Shown here: piece by piece, positions 9,376 to 18,106 of the stretch | Layout of the letters: each line of letters opens with the position of its first letter | How positions within the stretch are numbered: the first letter of the stretch is position 1 | NCBI RefSeq assembly: GCF_001431665.1 | Contig: NZ_LLXV01000033.1 | Coordinates: 1-64,000 of the forward strand | DNA from: Stenotrophomonas beteli | GTDB taxonomy: Bacteria > Pseudomonadota > Gammaproteobacteria > Xanthomonadales > Xanthomonadaceae | Direction of reading: 5' to 3' | DNA: 64,000 bases | Notes under the pieces: generated by a model | Database searches by the model: none | What the model was told of the DNA's origin: nothing | Seen by the model: the letters and a program-made list of their open reading frames with translations, nothing else | Program-made: the position numbers and the translations under genes

Positions 9376-12204
9376 ATGACCCAACTCGCCTCCAGCTACG
9401 ACCCGACGTCCTTCGAGACCGACCTCTACGAGGCCTGGGAGAAGGCCGGCCACTTCAAGCCGTCCGGCACGGGCGAGCCGTACACCATCCTGCTGCCGCC
9501 GCCGAACGTGACCGGCACCCTGCACATGGGCCACGCGTTCCAGCAGACGCTGATGGACGCACTGGTGCGCTACCACCGCATGCGCGGCTACGACACGCTG
9601 TGGCAGGTCGGTACCGACCACGCCGGCATCGCCACCGAAATGGTGGTCAGCCGCAACCTGGCGCTGGAAGGCAAGGGCGAGACCCGCGATTCGCTGGGCC
9701 GCGAAGGCTTCATCGGCAAAGTCTGGGAGTGGAAGCAGCAGTCCGGCGACACCATCGAGCGCCAGATGCGCCGCCTCGGCACCTCCGCCGACTGGTCGCG
9801 CAGCACCTTCACCATGGACCCGCAACCGTCGGCGGCGGTCAACGAAGCCTTCGTGCGCTGGTACGAGCAGGGCCTGATCTACCGCGGCCAGCGCCTGGTC
9901 AACTGGGACCCGGTGCTGAAGACCGCCATTTCCGACCTGGAAGTGGAGAGCGCCGAGGAAGACGGCTTCCTGTGGTCGATCGCCTACACGCTGGATGAGG
10001 GCCTGAGCTACGAACACGTCGAGCGCGATGCCGACGGCGTGGAAACCCTGCGCGAAACCCGCGACTACCTGGTGGTGGCCACCACCCGCCCGGAAACCCT
10101 GCTGGGCGATACCGCGGTGATGGTGCACCCGGAAGACGAGCGCTATTCGCACCTGATCGGCAGGAACGTGGTGCTGCCGCTGACCGGCCGCCGCGTCCCG
10201 GTGATCGCCGACGACTACGTGGACCGCGCGTTCGGCACCGGCGTGGTCAAGGTCACCCCGGCGCATGACTTCAACGACTATGCAGTCGGCGTGCGCCACA
10301 ACCTGCCGATGATCAACCTGTTCACCCCGGTGGCGGCGCTGAACGAGAACGCGCCGGAGCGATTCCAGGGCCTGGACCGCTACGCCGCGCGCAAGGCCGT
10401 GCTGGCCGAGCTGGAAGACCTGGGCATCCTGGTCGAGACCAGGGCGCACAAGCTGCAGGTGCCGCGCGGCGACCGTACCGGCCAGGTGATCGAGCCGTAC
10501 CTGACCGACCAGTGGTTCGTGAAGATGGACGACCTGGCCAAGCGCGGCCTGGAACTGGTCGAGGATGGAAGCATTTCCTTCGTGCCGCCGAACTGGATCA
10601 ACACCTACCGCCACTGGATGAACAACATCCAGGACTGGTGCATCAGCCGCCAGCTGTGGTGGGGCCACCGCATTCCGGCATGGTTCGATGCCGCCACCGG
10701 CAGCTGCTACGTCGGTCGCAGCGAAGCGGAAGTGCGCGCGAAGCACAACCTGGGCAGCGACGTGGTGCTGAACCAGGAAAGCGACGTGCTGGAGACCTGG
10801 TTCTCCTCGCAGCTGTGGCCGTTCTCCACCCTGGGCTGGCCGAACGAACAGGCGATGGCCGAGCGCGGCTTCGACCGCTACCTGCCGTCGTCGGTGCTGA
10901 TCACCGGCTTCGACATCATCTTCTTCTGGGTGGCACGCATGATCATGGCCACCGACAACCTGGTCGGGAAGATCCCGTTCAAGGACGTCTACTTCACCGG
11001 CCTGATCCGCGACGGCCAGGGCCAGAAGATGTCCAAGAGCAAGGGCAACGTGCTCGACCCGCTGGACATCATCGACGGCATCAGCATCGACGACCTGGTT
11101 GCCAAGCGCACCGGCGGACTGATGCAGCCGAAGATGGTGGAGAAGATCGAGAAGGCCACCCGCAAGGAATTCCCGGACGGCATTGCGGCACACGGCGCCG
11201 ATGCGCTGCGCTTCACCATCGCTGCGCTGGCCACCCATGGCCGCGACATCAAGTTCGACATGAACCGCGCCGAGGGCTACAAGAACTTCTGCAACAAGCT
11301 GTGGAACGCCAGCCGCTTCACCCTGATGAACACCGAGGGTGCCGCGTTCACCGGCGCGCCGACCCCGCGTACCGATGCCGAGCGCTGGATCCTGGCGCGC
11401 CTGGCCGCGGTGTCCGCCGAGGCGCAGGGCCACTACGCCAACTACCGCTTCGACCTGCTGGCGCAATGCCTGTACGAATTTGCGTGGAATGAGTTCTGCG
11501 ACTGGTTCCTGGAACTGAGCAAGCCGGCACTGAACGGCGGCGACCCGGCTGATGCCGAAAGCACCCGCCACACCCTGCTGTACGTGCTGGAAGCGCTGCT
11601 GCGCCTGCTGCACCCGCTCACGCCGTTCATCACAGAACAGCTGTGGCAGCAGCTGGCGCCGCGCCTGGGCCTGGCCGAAACAACGCTGTCGCTGCGCCCT
11701 TACCCGACCGCCGCCGAATTCGCCGGCGACTTCGCCCAGGCCGAGGCCGACGTGGAATGGCTGAAGGCGGTGATCAGTGCGGTGCGCCGCGTGCGCAGCG
11801 AACTGAACGTCGCGCCATCCAGGCTGGTGCCGCTGCGCCTGCAGGCCGGCCTGGAGCAGGACCGCGTGCGCATCGAACGTTTCAGTGCCTCGCTGTCGTT
11901 CCTGCTGAAGCTGGACAGCATCCAGTGGCTGGCCGAGGGCGAAAGCGCGCCGCCGGCCGCCGCCGCGATCGTGGGCGAGCTGAAGCTGCTGGTGCCGCTG
12001 GAAGGCCTGGTCGATCTTGATGCCGAGCGCGCGCGCCTGGACAAGGAAATCGCCCGCGTCGAAGCGGAGAAGGAGAAGAGCGAGACCAAGCTGGCCAGGT
12101 TCACCGACAAGGTGCCACCGGCGGTGGTCGAGCAGGAACGCGTTCGCCTGGCCGACTGGAATACCCAGCTGGCCGGCCTGCGCGAGCAGCGCGCGAAGCT
12201 GTAA
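9376..12204 (+). CDS. valS: Valyl-tRNA synthetase
   Basis: Class I aminoacyl-tRNA synthetase of 942 residues. The HIGH-type motif appears in [15 protein letters not shown] and the KMSKS motif in [14 protein letters not shown]. The CP1 editing domain has [13 protein letters not shown]. The C-terminal coiled coil that binds tRNA, rich in Glu/Lys/Ala, covers about 870-942. Length matches bacterial ValRS. It is the last gene of the pepA-holC-valS block. Confidence 0.97.
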   Translation: MTQLASSYDPTSFETDLYEAWEKAGHFKPSGTGEPYTILLPPPNVTGTLHMGHAFQQTLMDALVRYHRMRGYDTLWQVGTDHAGIATEMVVSRNLALEGKGETRDSLGREGFIGKVWEWKQQSGDTIERQMRRLGTSADWSRSTFTMDPQPSAAVNEAFVRWYEQGLIYRGQRLVNWDPVLKTAISDLEVESAEEDGFLWSIAYTLDEGLSYEHVERDADGVETLRETRDYLVVATTRPETLLGDTAVMVHPEDERYSHLIGRNVVLPLTGRRVPVIADDYVDRAFGTGVVKVTPAHDFNDYAVGVRHNLPMINLFTPVAALNENAPERFQGLDRYAARKAVLAELEDLGILVETRAHKLQVPRGDRTGQVIEPYLTDQWFVKMDDLAKRGLELVEDGSISFVPPNWINTYRHWMNNIQDWCISRQLWWGHRIPAWFDAATGSCYVGRSEAEVRAKHNLGSDVVLNQESDVLETWFSSQLWPFSTLGWPNEQAMAERGFDRYLPSSVLITGFDIIFFWVARMIMATDNLVGKIPFKDVYFTGLIRDGQGQKMSKSKGNVLDPLDIIDGISIDDLVAKRTGGLMQPKMVEKIEKATRKEFPDGIAAHGADALRFTIAALATHGRDIKFDMNRAEGYKNFCNKLWNASRFTLMNTEGAAFTGAPTPRTDAERWILARLAAVSAEAQGHYANYRFDLLAQCLYEFAWNEFCDWFLELSKPALNGGDPADAESTRHTLLYVLEALLRLLHPLTPFITEQLWQQLAPRLGLAETTLSLRPYPTAAEFAGDFAQAEADVEWLKAVISAVRRVRSELNVAPSRLVPLRLQAGLEQDRVRIERFSASLSFLLKLDSIQWLAEGESAPPAAAAIVGELKLLVPLEGLVDLDAERARLDKEIARVEAEKEKSETKLARFTDKVPPAVVEQERVRLADWNTQLAGLREQRAKL

Positions 12205-12218
12205 CGCCGCGCTCTGGT

Positions 12219-12244
12219 GCGTGCCAATCAAGGTTGGCACCTAC
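12219..12244 (-). repeat. GTAG-headed REP stem-loop
   Basis: Minus-strand reading GTAGGTGCCAACCTTGATTG then GCAC forms a stem GTGCCAACC/GGTTGGCAC-type hairpin. This is a second SMAG sequence class with the same GTAG head, 15 bases after valS. Confidence 0.7.
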
Positions 12245-12283
12245 CACGGCGGGAGAGGTTGGCACCCACCGAAGCGGAATCGG

Positions 12284-12308
12284 AAACGCCGGGCGATGCC
12301 CGGCGTTT
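12284..12308 (+). terminator. Putative valS terminator hairpin
   Basis: Perfect 11-bp stem AAACGCCGGGC/GCCCGGCGTTT with loop GAT. Only three T follow, so termination strength is uncertain; it lies between valS and the next gene. Confidence 0.45.
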
Positions 12309-12337
12309 CCATTTGCCGCGCATGGCATCATCACCGG

Positions 12338-13159
12338 ATGCCGCTTTCCATTTTCCTGCTGGTTCTCGTGGCCGCGGCACTGCATGCCAGCTGGAATGCG
12401 ATCGTCAAGCGCGGGCCGGACAAGTTCCTCGGCACCGTGCTGGTCACCGGCAGCGCGGCGCTGCTGTCGGCCGCCGCCCTGCCCTTCCTGCCGGTTCCGG
12501 CCGCGCACAGCTGGCCCTGGCTGGGTGCATCGGTGCTTCTGCAGGTGACCTACTACGGCCTGGTCGCCCGCTGCTACCAGCGGGTCGATATGAGCCTGGC
12601 CTATCCACTGATGCGCGGCAGTGCGCCGATCCTGGTCGCGCTGGCGGGCACCGTGCTCGGCGAGCGGCTGCCACCGGCGGCCTGGCTGGGCGTGCTGCTG
12701 GTCAGTACCGGCATCCTGTGCATGGCATGGGGTGCGCGCGGCGGCCAACTGCGACTGCCCATGCTGACCGCCGCGATGATCGCCACCTACACCCTGGTCG
12801 ATGCGCAGGGCGCACGCCAGTCCGGCAACGCGCTCAGCTACACGTTGTGGCTGTTCCTGCTGTCGGGTATTCCGTTGCCGTTGTGGGCCCTGCATACCCG
12901 GCGCACAGCGCTGCTGGACTATGCGCGCCAGCACTGGCGGCTGGGTCTGGCCGGCGGCATCGGCACCACGGCGTCCTATGCAATGGCGCTATGGGCGATG
13001 ACCCAGGCGCCGGTGGCGATGATCTCGGCGCTGCGTGAATCCTCGATCCTGTTCGCGCTGCTGAACTCGGTGTTGGTGCTGCGCGAACGCATTCCGCGCG
13101 CACGCTGGGTGGCGGCGGCCCTGATCGTGGCGGGCGTGCTGGCGTTGCGGTTGGCGTGA
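12338..13159 (+). CDS. EamA/DMT-family transporter
   Basis: A 273-residue inner-membrane protein of the drug/metabolite transporter superfamily with about ten hydrophobic helices in two five-helix repeats. EamA-like features include the N-terminal LLVLVAAALHASWNAIVKR and the repeat-ending LGERLPPAAWLGVLLVSTGI and LRERIPRARWVAAALIVAGV. Substrate is unknown. ATG 12338 starts directly at the first helix; the frame is open upstream only because it overlaps the valS end. Confidence 0.85.
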   Translation: MPLSIFLLVLVAAALHASWNAIVKRGPDKFLGTVLVTGSAALLSAAALPFLPVPAAHSWPWLGASVLLQVTYYGLVARCYQRVDMSLAYPLMRGSAPILVALAGTVLGERLPPAAWLGVLLVSTGILCMAWGARGGQLRLPMLTAAMIATYTLVDAQGARQSGNALSYTLWLFLLSGIPLPLWALHTRRTALLDYARQHWRLGLAGGIGTTASYAMALWAMTQAPVAMISALRESSILFALLNSVLVLRERIPRARWVAAALIVAGVLALRLA

Positions 13160-13200
13160 GCAGCGTCAGGCGATGTGTCGACGGCAGCGGAGATCCATCG

Positions 13201-13225
13201 ATAGTGCCGGCCGCTGGCCGGCAAC
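13201..13225 (+). repeat. REP-like stem-loop
   Basis: ATAGTGCCGGCCGCTGGCCG then GCA: stem TGCCGGCC/GGCCGGCA. A SMAG variant with ATAG in place of GTAG, located between convergent genes. Confidence 0.55.
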
Positions 13226-13234
13226 CCGCTTCGG

Positions 13235-13732
13235 TTACAGGGGCGGCATCGCCTGCAGGTCGTCGCCGACCAGTTCGATGGCCATCACCACCGCGTCCTC
13301 CCGCCCCTGTGCGGCCGGGTAATAGCGAGGACGGCGACCGATCTCGTTGAAACCTTCGCTGTGGTACAGCGCCAGCGCCGGCGTGTTCGACGGGCGCACC
13401 TCAAGGAACACCCGCTGCGCGCCCCGGTCGCGGGCCAACTGGACCAGCGCGCGCAGCAGCTGGCGGCCAAGGCCACGCGACTGCGCCAGCGGATCGATGC
13501 AGATGTTCAGCACATGTGCCTCATCGGCGGCAAGGCTGATCACGCCATAGCCGATCAGCTGACCGTCGCGCTCCATCGCCAGGCCCGGATAGCCGGCCCG
13601 CAGGCAGTCGATGAAGATGCCACGGGTCCACGGGAACGGATAGCCCCGCAGCTCGATCGCCATCACCGCGTTGAGATCGCTCTCGCGCAGCGCGCGCAGG
13701 CGCACCGGCCCCGGCTGGCTGACCGCGCTCAT
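13235..13732 (-). CDS. rimI: Ribosomal protein S18 alanine N-acetyltransferase
   Basis: A 165-residue GNAT acetyltransferase. It has the acetyl-CoA loop QSRGLGRQLLRALV (Q/RxxGxG/A) and the RimI C-terminal pattern YHSEGFNEIGRRPRYY. ATG 13732 overlaps the stop of the upstream gene as ATGA, suggesting coupling. The rimI-holD pairing is the classical arrangement, which supports the neighbour call. Confidence 0.93.
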   Translation of the reverse strand: MSAVSQPGPVRLRALRESDLNAVMAIELRGYPFPWTRGIFIDCLRAGYPGLAMERDGQLIGYGVISLAADEAHVLNICIDPLAQSRGLGRQLLRALVQLARDRGAQRVFLEVRPSNTPALALYHSEGFNEIGRRPRYYPAAQGREDAVVMAIELVGDDLQAMPPL

Positions 13733-14238
13733 GCTGTGCCCCGCTTGCGCAGCGCACGCAGCTGTGGCCACAGCGCGCGCTTGGCTGCCGGATCGCGGCG
13801 CAGCTGTTCCAGCGGCCAGCTGTCCATCAGCGCCTGGGTGGCCGGGTCGTTCGGGTTGCAGCCGGACGCACGCAGCAAGGCGATCTGCAGCCGGTCCGGC
13901 AGGCGCACCGCGGGTTGCCGCGCGTTGCCACTGGGCAAGGGACGTGCCGTCGCCGGTGCGGTATCCGGGGCGGTGACCGGAGGCTCGCGGCGCGGCGGTG
14001 CCGGACGTTCCGGCCGCGCCACAGGTGCGGCGCCGCCAGGGCGTTCGTGCACGGCGCTGGCGTCTACGCGCGCCGGCGCGGCCGGCGGCGCAGCATGGGC
14101 TTCGGCGTTGGCCACGCTCAGCTGCAGCGCGGCATCCAGCTCGGCAGCCAGCTGGCCGTCGTGGTAGACGGTGTAGCCCATGGCCTGCAGCCAGGCCTGC
14201 TGGGCCGGCGACCACAGCACGGGCAGGTCCTGGCTCAC
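13729..14238 (-). CDS. holD: Probable DNA polymerase III psi subunit
   Basis: A 169-residue protein. The N-terminus (AQQAWLQAMGYTVYHDG) resembles the start of psi (WQLQQLGITQW type). A Pro/Ala/Arg-rich disordered linker of about 60 residues follows, and the C-terminus LEQLRRDPAAKRALWPQLRAL resembles the LTDLRANPTARAALWQQI segment of E. coli HolD. It lies immediately upstream of rimI, as holD does in E. coli and Pseudomonas (same neighbourhood). The GTG start at 14238 overlaps the pssA stop (GTGA). The psi assignment is an inference from weak similarity and synteny; psi subunits diverge quickly. Confidence 0.6.
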   Translation of the reverse strand: MSQDLPVLWSPAQQAWLQAMGYTVYHDGQLAAELDAALQLSVANAEAHAAPPAAPARVDASAVHERPGGAAPVARPERPAPPRREPPVTAPDTAPATARPLPSGNARQPAVRLPDRLQIALLRASGCNPNDPATQALMDSWPLEQLRRDPAAKRALWPQLRALRKRGTA

Positions 14239-15011
14239 GCGGCCTCGGGCTTCTTGCGCAGGCGTTGCACGGCCCACATCACCGGGCCGGACAGGGCGTA
14301 CAGGATGCCGACCGCGAACAGCACGCGCGGCAGGTCGATCACCGCGATGGCGATGGCCACCGGCACCAGCGCCAGCACCAGGAACGGCACACGGTCAGGA
14401 CGGCCGTCCTTGGCGGCACCGCCCTTGAAGCTCCAGAAGCGGATGCGGCTGACCATCAACAGCGCGGCCACCAGGGTCACCGCCAGCGCGACGTAGCGCA
14501 GCTGGTTGCCGTCCCAGCCCAGATTGCCGTCGGCGAAGGCCCAGACAAAGGACATCATCAGGCCGGCCGCAGCCGGGCTGGCCAGGCCGACGAACCAGCG
14601 CTTGTCGACCACCGCCACCTGGGTGTTGAAGCGGGCCAGGCGCAGGGCCGCGCACGCGGCATACAGGAATGCCACCGCCCAGCCGACGCGGCCCAGCAGC
14701 GGGTCATCGAACTTCAACCACGACAGCGACCAGTGATACATCACCAGCGCCGGCGCCATGCCGAAGCTGACCAGGTCGGCCAGCGAGTCGTACTGCACGC
14801 CGAACTCGCTGCTGGTACCGGTCAGGCGCGCCACGCGCCCGTCCAGCCCGTCCATCACCGCGGCCACGAACACCGCAATGCTGGCGTTGACGAAATCGCC
14901 GTTGGCGGCAGCGATGATCGCGTAGAAGCCCGCGAACAGGCCGGCCGTGGTGAACAGGTTGGGCAGCAGGTAAATCGTGCGCGAGCGCGGCGGCGGTGTG
15001 ATCGGGTCCAT
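14235..15011 (-). CDS. pssA: CDP-diacylglycerol-serine O-phosphatidyltransferase
   Basis: Makes phosphatidylserine, the precursor of phosphatidylethanolamine, at the inner membrane. The 258-residue protein has about eight hydrophobic segments and the CDP-alcohol phosphotransferase motif DG..AR(8)G...D...D, seen as MDGLDGRVARL...EFGVQYDSLADL. It is therefore the type II (membrane) enzyme. ATG 15011 (MDPITPPP) is preferred. First gene of an overlapping pssA-holD-rimI unit. Confidence 0.93.
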   Translation of the reverse strand: MDPITPPPRSRTIYLLPNLFTTAGLFAGFYAIIAAANGDFVNASIAVFVAAVMDGLDGRVARLTGTSSEFGVQYDSLADLVSFGMAPALVMYHWSLSWLKFDDPLLGRVGWAVAFLYAACAALRLARFNTQVAVVDKRWFVGLASPAAAGLMMSFVWAFADGNLGWDGNQLRYVALAVTLVAALLMVSRIRFWSFKGGAAKDGRPDRVPFLVLALVPVAIAIAVIDLPRVLFAVGILYALSGPVMWAVQRLRKKPEAA

Positions 15012-15091
15012 GGAATCCAGTTTAATCGACTTGCCAGCTGTCGGCGCCAATGCTGCAATCGGCGTTCTACGCCCATTCTGCGGAGTTTGCC

Positions 15092-15466
15092 ATGCGTGCC
15101 CTGTCCAGCCTTGGATGCCTGCTGCTGTTGGCCAGTGCCAACGCCGTGGCCGGCCCGGTGTACAAGTGGAAGGACGCCAATGGCGTTACGCAGTACTCGG
15201 AGACCCCTCCGGCGGGCAGGAAGTACGAGACCCGCGAGCAGGCGCGCACCCCGCAGGCCGCAGCCAGCAGCGAGGCCCCGGCCGCGCCGGTCCCCGAGCA
15301 GTGCAGCACGGCCCGGGCCAACCTGGCCCTGCTGGACGGCGGTGGCCAGGTGATGCAGGACACCGATGGCGATGGCAAGGCCGATACCCCGTTGACCCCG
15401 GAACAGCGCAGCGCGCAGAAGGGATTGGCGGAAGCGGCCATCAAGGCGTACTGCCCGGCGGAGTGA
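15092..15466 (+). CDS. DUF4124 periplasmic protein
   Basis: A 124-residue exported protein. The signal peptide (MRALSSLGCLLLLASANAVA) is followed by the DUF4124 core VYKWKDANGVTQYSETPP. An Ala/Pro-rich linker and a short C-terminal part with one Cys pair complete it. DUF4124 proteins are common in Xanthomonadaceae; function unknown. ATG 15092 has CGGAG upstream. Divergent from pssA. Confidence 0.8.
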   Translation: MRALSSLGCLLLLASANAVAGPVYKWKDANGVTQYSETPPAGRKYETREQARTPQAAASSEAPAAPVPEQCSTARANLALLDGGGQVMQDTDGDGKADTPLTPEQRSAQKGLAEAAIKAYCPAE

Positions 15467-15543
15467 GGGTATCGGCAGGGCTGCGCCCTGCACCTGCTTC
15501 AAGCAACGGCAACGTCAAATGCCAAAGCGGCGTCCTGAGGGAT

Positions 15544-15645
15544 GGCAGGGCACTGTGGGTTTGCGGGGCCGCCGTGAACCCATCCATGGGGGCTTGGTCG
15601 CCGCATCCATGCGGCTCACACCCCGCAAACCCACAGTGCCCTGCC
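15544..15645 (+). repeat. 102-bp three-way palindromic element, copy 1
   Basis: Perfect 25-bp inverted arms (starting GGCAGGGCACTGTGGG and ending CCCACAGTGCCCTGCC) enclose a 52-base core. The core contains two further hairpins, CCCAT-CC-ATGGG and CCGCAT-CC-ATGCGG. Copy 2 at 15796-15897 is the same length in inverted orientation. Aligned without gaps, the paired parts differ by compensatory changes and the unpaired parts (GCCGTGAA, GGCT.GGTCG, GCTCAC) are kept. Confidence 0.8.
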
Positions 15646-15667
15646 TTCGACAGTTGGCCGGTGGCCA

Positions 15668-15690
15668 GTAGATCCACGCCATGCGTGGAT
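15668..15690 (+). repeat. SMAG repeat (single)
   Basis: GTAGATCCACGCCATGCGTG then GAT: a GTAG head and stem ATCCACGC/GCGTGGAT. Lies between the two 102-bp elements. Confidence 0.75.
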
Positions 15691-15718
15691 GAAATCGGTC
15701 AGATCTCGAATTGAATCC

Positions 15719-15759
15719 GGGGTCAGATCCGTTTTCCTGCGGAAAACGGATCTGACCCC
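15719..15759. repeat. GGGGTCAG-ended palindrome
   Basis: Perfect 19-bp arms GGGGTCAGATCCGTTTTCC and inverse, with loop TGC. The terminal GGGGTCAGATCC is shared with the pair at 60459-60541, so this is a separate repeat family. Confidence 0.75.
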
Positions 15760-15795
15760 AGGAGCCATTCCGACGACTCGCAGGAAACTGTCGAA

Positions 15796-15897
15796 GGCGG
15801 GGTGGGTCCGGTTGCGGGGGCGTGAGCGCCATGGATGGCGCGACCGAGCCTACAGGGACGTATTCACGGCGTCCCCCGCAACCGGACCCACCCCGCC
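15796..15897 (-). repeat. 102-bp three-way palindromic element, copy 2
   Basis: Perfect 25-bp arms (left arm starts GGCGGGGTGGGTCCGG) around a 52-base core. Reverse-complemented, it aligns end to end with copy 1. Inner hairpins are GCGCCAT-CC-ATGGCGC and TACG-TCCC-TGTA, at the same places as in copy 1. Confidence 0.8.
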
Positions 15898-15975
15898 AAT
15901 CCACGGATAGCGCGCTTCGGCTGTTGCAGTTGCCTCTGCGGGTGCAGGGCTGCAAGCCCTGCAAACCAAATCCCC

Positions 15976-17175
15976 TCAGTGAGCAGCAGGCCGCGACGGC
16001 GGCAGCCACGCCGCCACGATGCCCAGCAGCGGCAGGAACGCGGTCAGCTGATAGACGTATTCGATGCTGGTCTCGTCTGCCAGCAGGCCCAGCACGGCCG
16101 CGCCCAGCCCGCCCATACCGAAGGCAAAGCCGAAAAACAGGCCGGACACCATGCCAATGCGGTGCGGCATCATCTCCTGCGCATACACCACGATGGCCGA
16201 GAACGCCGAGGACAACACGAAGCCGATCAGCACCGCCAGTACCGTGGTCCACAGCAGATCGGCATGCGGCAGCATCAGCGCGAACGGTGCCACGCCCAGG
16301 ATCGAGGTCCAGATGATCGGCTTGCGGCCGATGCGGTCACCCAGCGGGCCACCCAGGAAACCACCGGCTGCGGAGGCCACCAGGAATGCGAACAGGTGCA
16401 GCTGCGCCTGCGCCACCGGAATGCCGAAGTGGTGAATCAGGTAGAAGGTGAAGTAACTGCCGATGCTGGCCATGTAGAAGTACTTGCTGAAGATCAGCAC
16501 CAGCAGGATCGCCAGCACCTTGGCCACGGTGCGCGGCGGATGCCTCGGCGCCATCGACGCGGTGCTGGCCGGACGCGGCGTACCCAGGTGCAGCGCATAC
16601 CAGCGCCCGACATAGGTCAGCAGTGCGATGCCGATCAGGGCGGCGCCGGCGAACCACGACGCGGCGTGCTGGCCATACGGCACGATCACTGCCGCGGCAA
16701 TCAGCGGGCCGAGCGCGGTACCGAAATTGCCACCCACCTGGAACACCGACTGCGCGAAGCCGTGACGGCCGCCCGAGGCCAGTCGCGCGATGCGCGAGGC
16801 CTCCGGATGGAAGATGGCCGAACCGATGCCGACCATCGCCGCTGCCATCAGCACCACCGCGTAGTTCGGTGCGAAGCCGAGCAGCAGCATGCCGCACAAG
16901 GTCGAGGCCATGCCGATCGGCAGCGAGTACGGCGCCGGGCGGCGGTCGGTGGCCATGCCGATCAACGGCTGGAAGATCGAGGCGGTGAGCTGGTAGGTCA
17001 GCGTGATCAGGCCGATCTGGGTGAAGCTGAGATTGAAGCCGCCCTTGATGACCGGATAGATGGCCAGGATCAGCGACTGCATCATGTCATTGACGACATG
17101 CGAGGTGGAAATGGCAGCCAGCACGCCGGGGGCCACCGGGCGTGAGGTGGTTGCGGGAGAAGCCAGGGTCGACAT
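15976..17175 (-). CDS. fsr: MFS exporter, fosmidomycin-resistance (Fsr) type
   Basis: A 399-residue major facilitator with 12 hydrophobic helices. The Fsr subfamily pattern is visible: STSHVVNDMMQSLILAIYP in helix 1, GIGSAIFHPEASRIAR after helix 4, and GGPLGDRIGRKPIIW between helices 8 and 9. E. coli Fsr exports fosmidomycin; the natural substrate here is unknown. It is divergent from an AraC-type regulator (73 bases between starts), which probably controls it. Confidence 0.82.
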   Translation of the reverse strand: MSTLASPATTSRPVAPGVLAAISTSHVVNDMMQSLILAIYPVIKGGFNLSFTQIGLITLTYQLTASIFQPLIGMATDRRPAPYSLPIGMASTLCGMLLLGFAPNYAVVLMAAAMVGIGSAIFHPEASRIARLASGGRHGFAQSVFQVGGNFGTALGPLIAAAVIVPYGQHAASWFAGAALIGIALLTYVGRWYALHLGTPRPASTASMAPRHPPRTVAKVLAILLVLIFSKYFYMASIGSYFTFYLIHHFGIPVAQAQLHLFAFLVASAAGGFLGGPLGDRIGRKPIIWTSILGVAPFALMLPHADLLWTTVLAVLIGFVLSSAFSAIVVYAQEMMPHRIGMVSGLFFGFAFGMGGLGAAVLGLLADETSIEYVYQLTAFLPLLGIVAAWLPPSRPAAH

Positions 17176-17248
17176 GGATACAGTCAGGTTGGGGGCGAGC
17201 CACGCATGCTACGGTTGCCTCCCCCCTCCCTTCTGCCGCGTTCGGGTC

Positions 17249-18046
17249 ATGGCCTATCGCAAAAAGGACATTGCCAGCGACGTCGATCCTGCGGCGCCCT
17301 GGCGCGAAGTCCCGCAGCACCGCCCGGTCACCTATCGGGTCACCCAGTACCCGGCCGGTACCCACATCGCAGGCCACAAGCACCAGCGCCACCAGCTGGT
17401 GTATGCCATCTCGGGGCTGATGGTGGTGCGCTCGGAAGTGGGCCGCTGGGTGGTGCCCTCGACCCGTGCGATCTGGATGCCGGCCGGCATGGTGCACGCG
17501 GTGGACTGCATCGCGGCCGTGCACATGCGCAGCCTGTACATCGATCCGTTGTTCGCGCCGCAGTTGCCGGCCGAACCGTTCGCGGTGCAGGTGGCGCCGC
17601 TGCTGCGCGAGCTGCTGCAGGCGGCCACGCTGATCAAGGGCGAGCACATCGAAGACAGCCGCGATGGCCGCGTAGTGCGCCTGCTGCTGGATGAGCTGCA
17701 TCGCATGGACGTGCTGCCACTGCATCTGCCTGCGGCGACCGACCCGCGCCTGCAGCGGATCTGCCAGCACATCCAGAAGCACCCCGGCGATGACGCCACG
17801 CTGCAGGACTGGGCGCAGGCGCTGGAGGTGGACGTGAAAACCATCCAGCGCCACTTCGCCAGCGAACTGGGCATGACCTTCGGCCAGTGGCGGCAACAGG
17901 CGCGGCTGCTGGCCGCACTGGAACGGCTGGCGGTCGGCGAGAAGGTCATCGATGTGGCACTGGCGATGGGGTATGACAGCCCCAGTGCGTTCACCAGCAT
18001 GTTCAAGCGCCAGCTGGGACAGACGCCAGCGGCGTTTTTCCGCTGA
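17249..18046 (+). CDS. AraC-family regulator with cupin sensor domain
   Basis: A 265-residue transcription factor. The N-terminal cupin (about 35-110) includes GTHIAGHKHQRHQLVYAISG and the C-terminal part is a two-helix-turn-helix AraC domain (about 165-262) ending DVALAMGYDSPSAFTSMFKRQLGQTPAAFF. ATG 17249 begins a compact N-terminus. It faces the Fsr-type exporter across 73 bases, so regulation of that gene is likely but inferred from position. Confidence 0.88.
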   Translation: MAYRKKDIASDVDPAAPWREVPQHRPVTYRVTQYPAGTHIAGHKHQRHQLVYAISGLMVVRSEVGRWVVPSTRAIWMPAGMVHAVDCIAAVHMRSLYIDPLFAPQLPAEPFAVQVAPLLRELLQAATLIKGEHIEDSRDGRVVRLLLDELHRMDVLPLHLPAATDPRLQRICQHIQKHPGDDATLQDWAQALEVDVKTIQRHFASELGMTFGQWRQQARLLAALERLAVGEKVIDVALAMGYDSPSAFTSMFKRQLGQTPAAFFR

Positions 18047-18055
18047 GCGCAAACG

Positions 18056-18080
18056 AAAACGCCGGGCATGGCCCGGCGCT
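18056..18080 (-). terminator. Terminator of the dnaJ operon
   Basis: On the minus strand, AGCGCCGGGCCATGCCCGGC then GTTTTCG: a 7-9 bp GC stem followed by four T. A second weak stem TTCAACG-CTTC-CGTTGAA (18085-18102) lies between it and the dnaJ stop. The hairpin itself looks REP-derived. Confidence 0.6.
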
Positions 18081-18106
18081 AACGTTCAACGCTTCCGTTG
18101 AAAAAC

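Noticed and set aside
9349-12240. Very long open frame on the minus strand across valS
   Set aside because: It mirrors valS codon structure (high GC3 opens the antisense frame); the sense strand carries HIGH and KMSKS motifs, the antisense product has no recognisable domain.
13235-14215. Single 326-residue fusion of RimI with upstream sequence
   Set aside because: The upstream part is the wrong frame of the holD candidate; ATG 13732 with an ATGA overlap gives a normal-length RimI.
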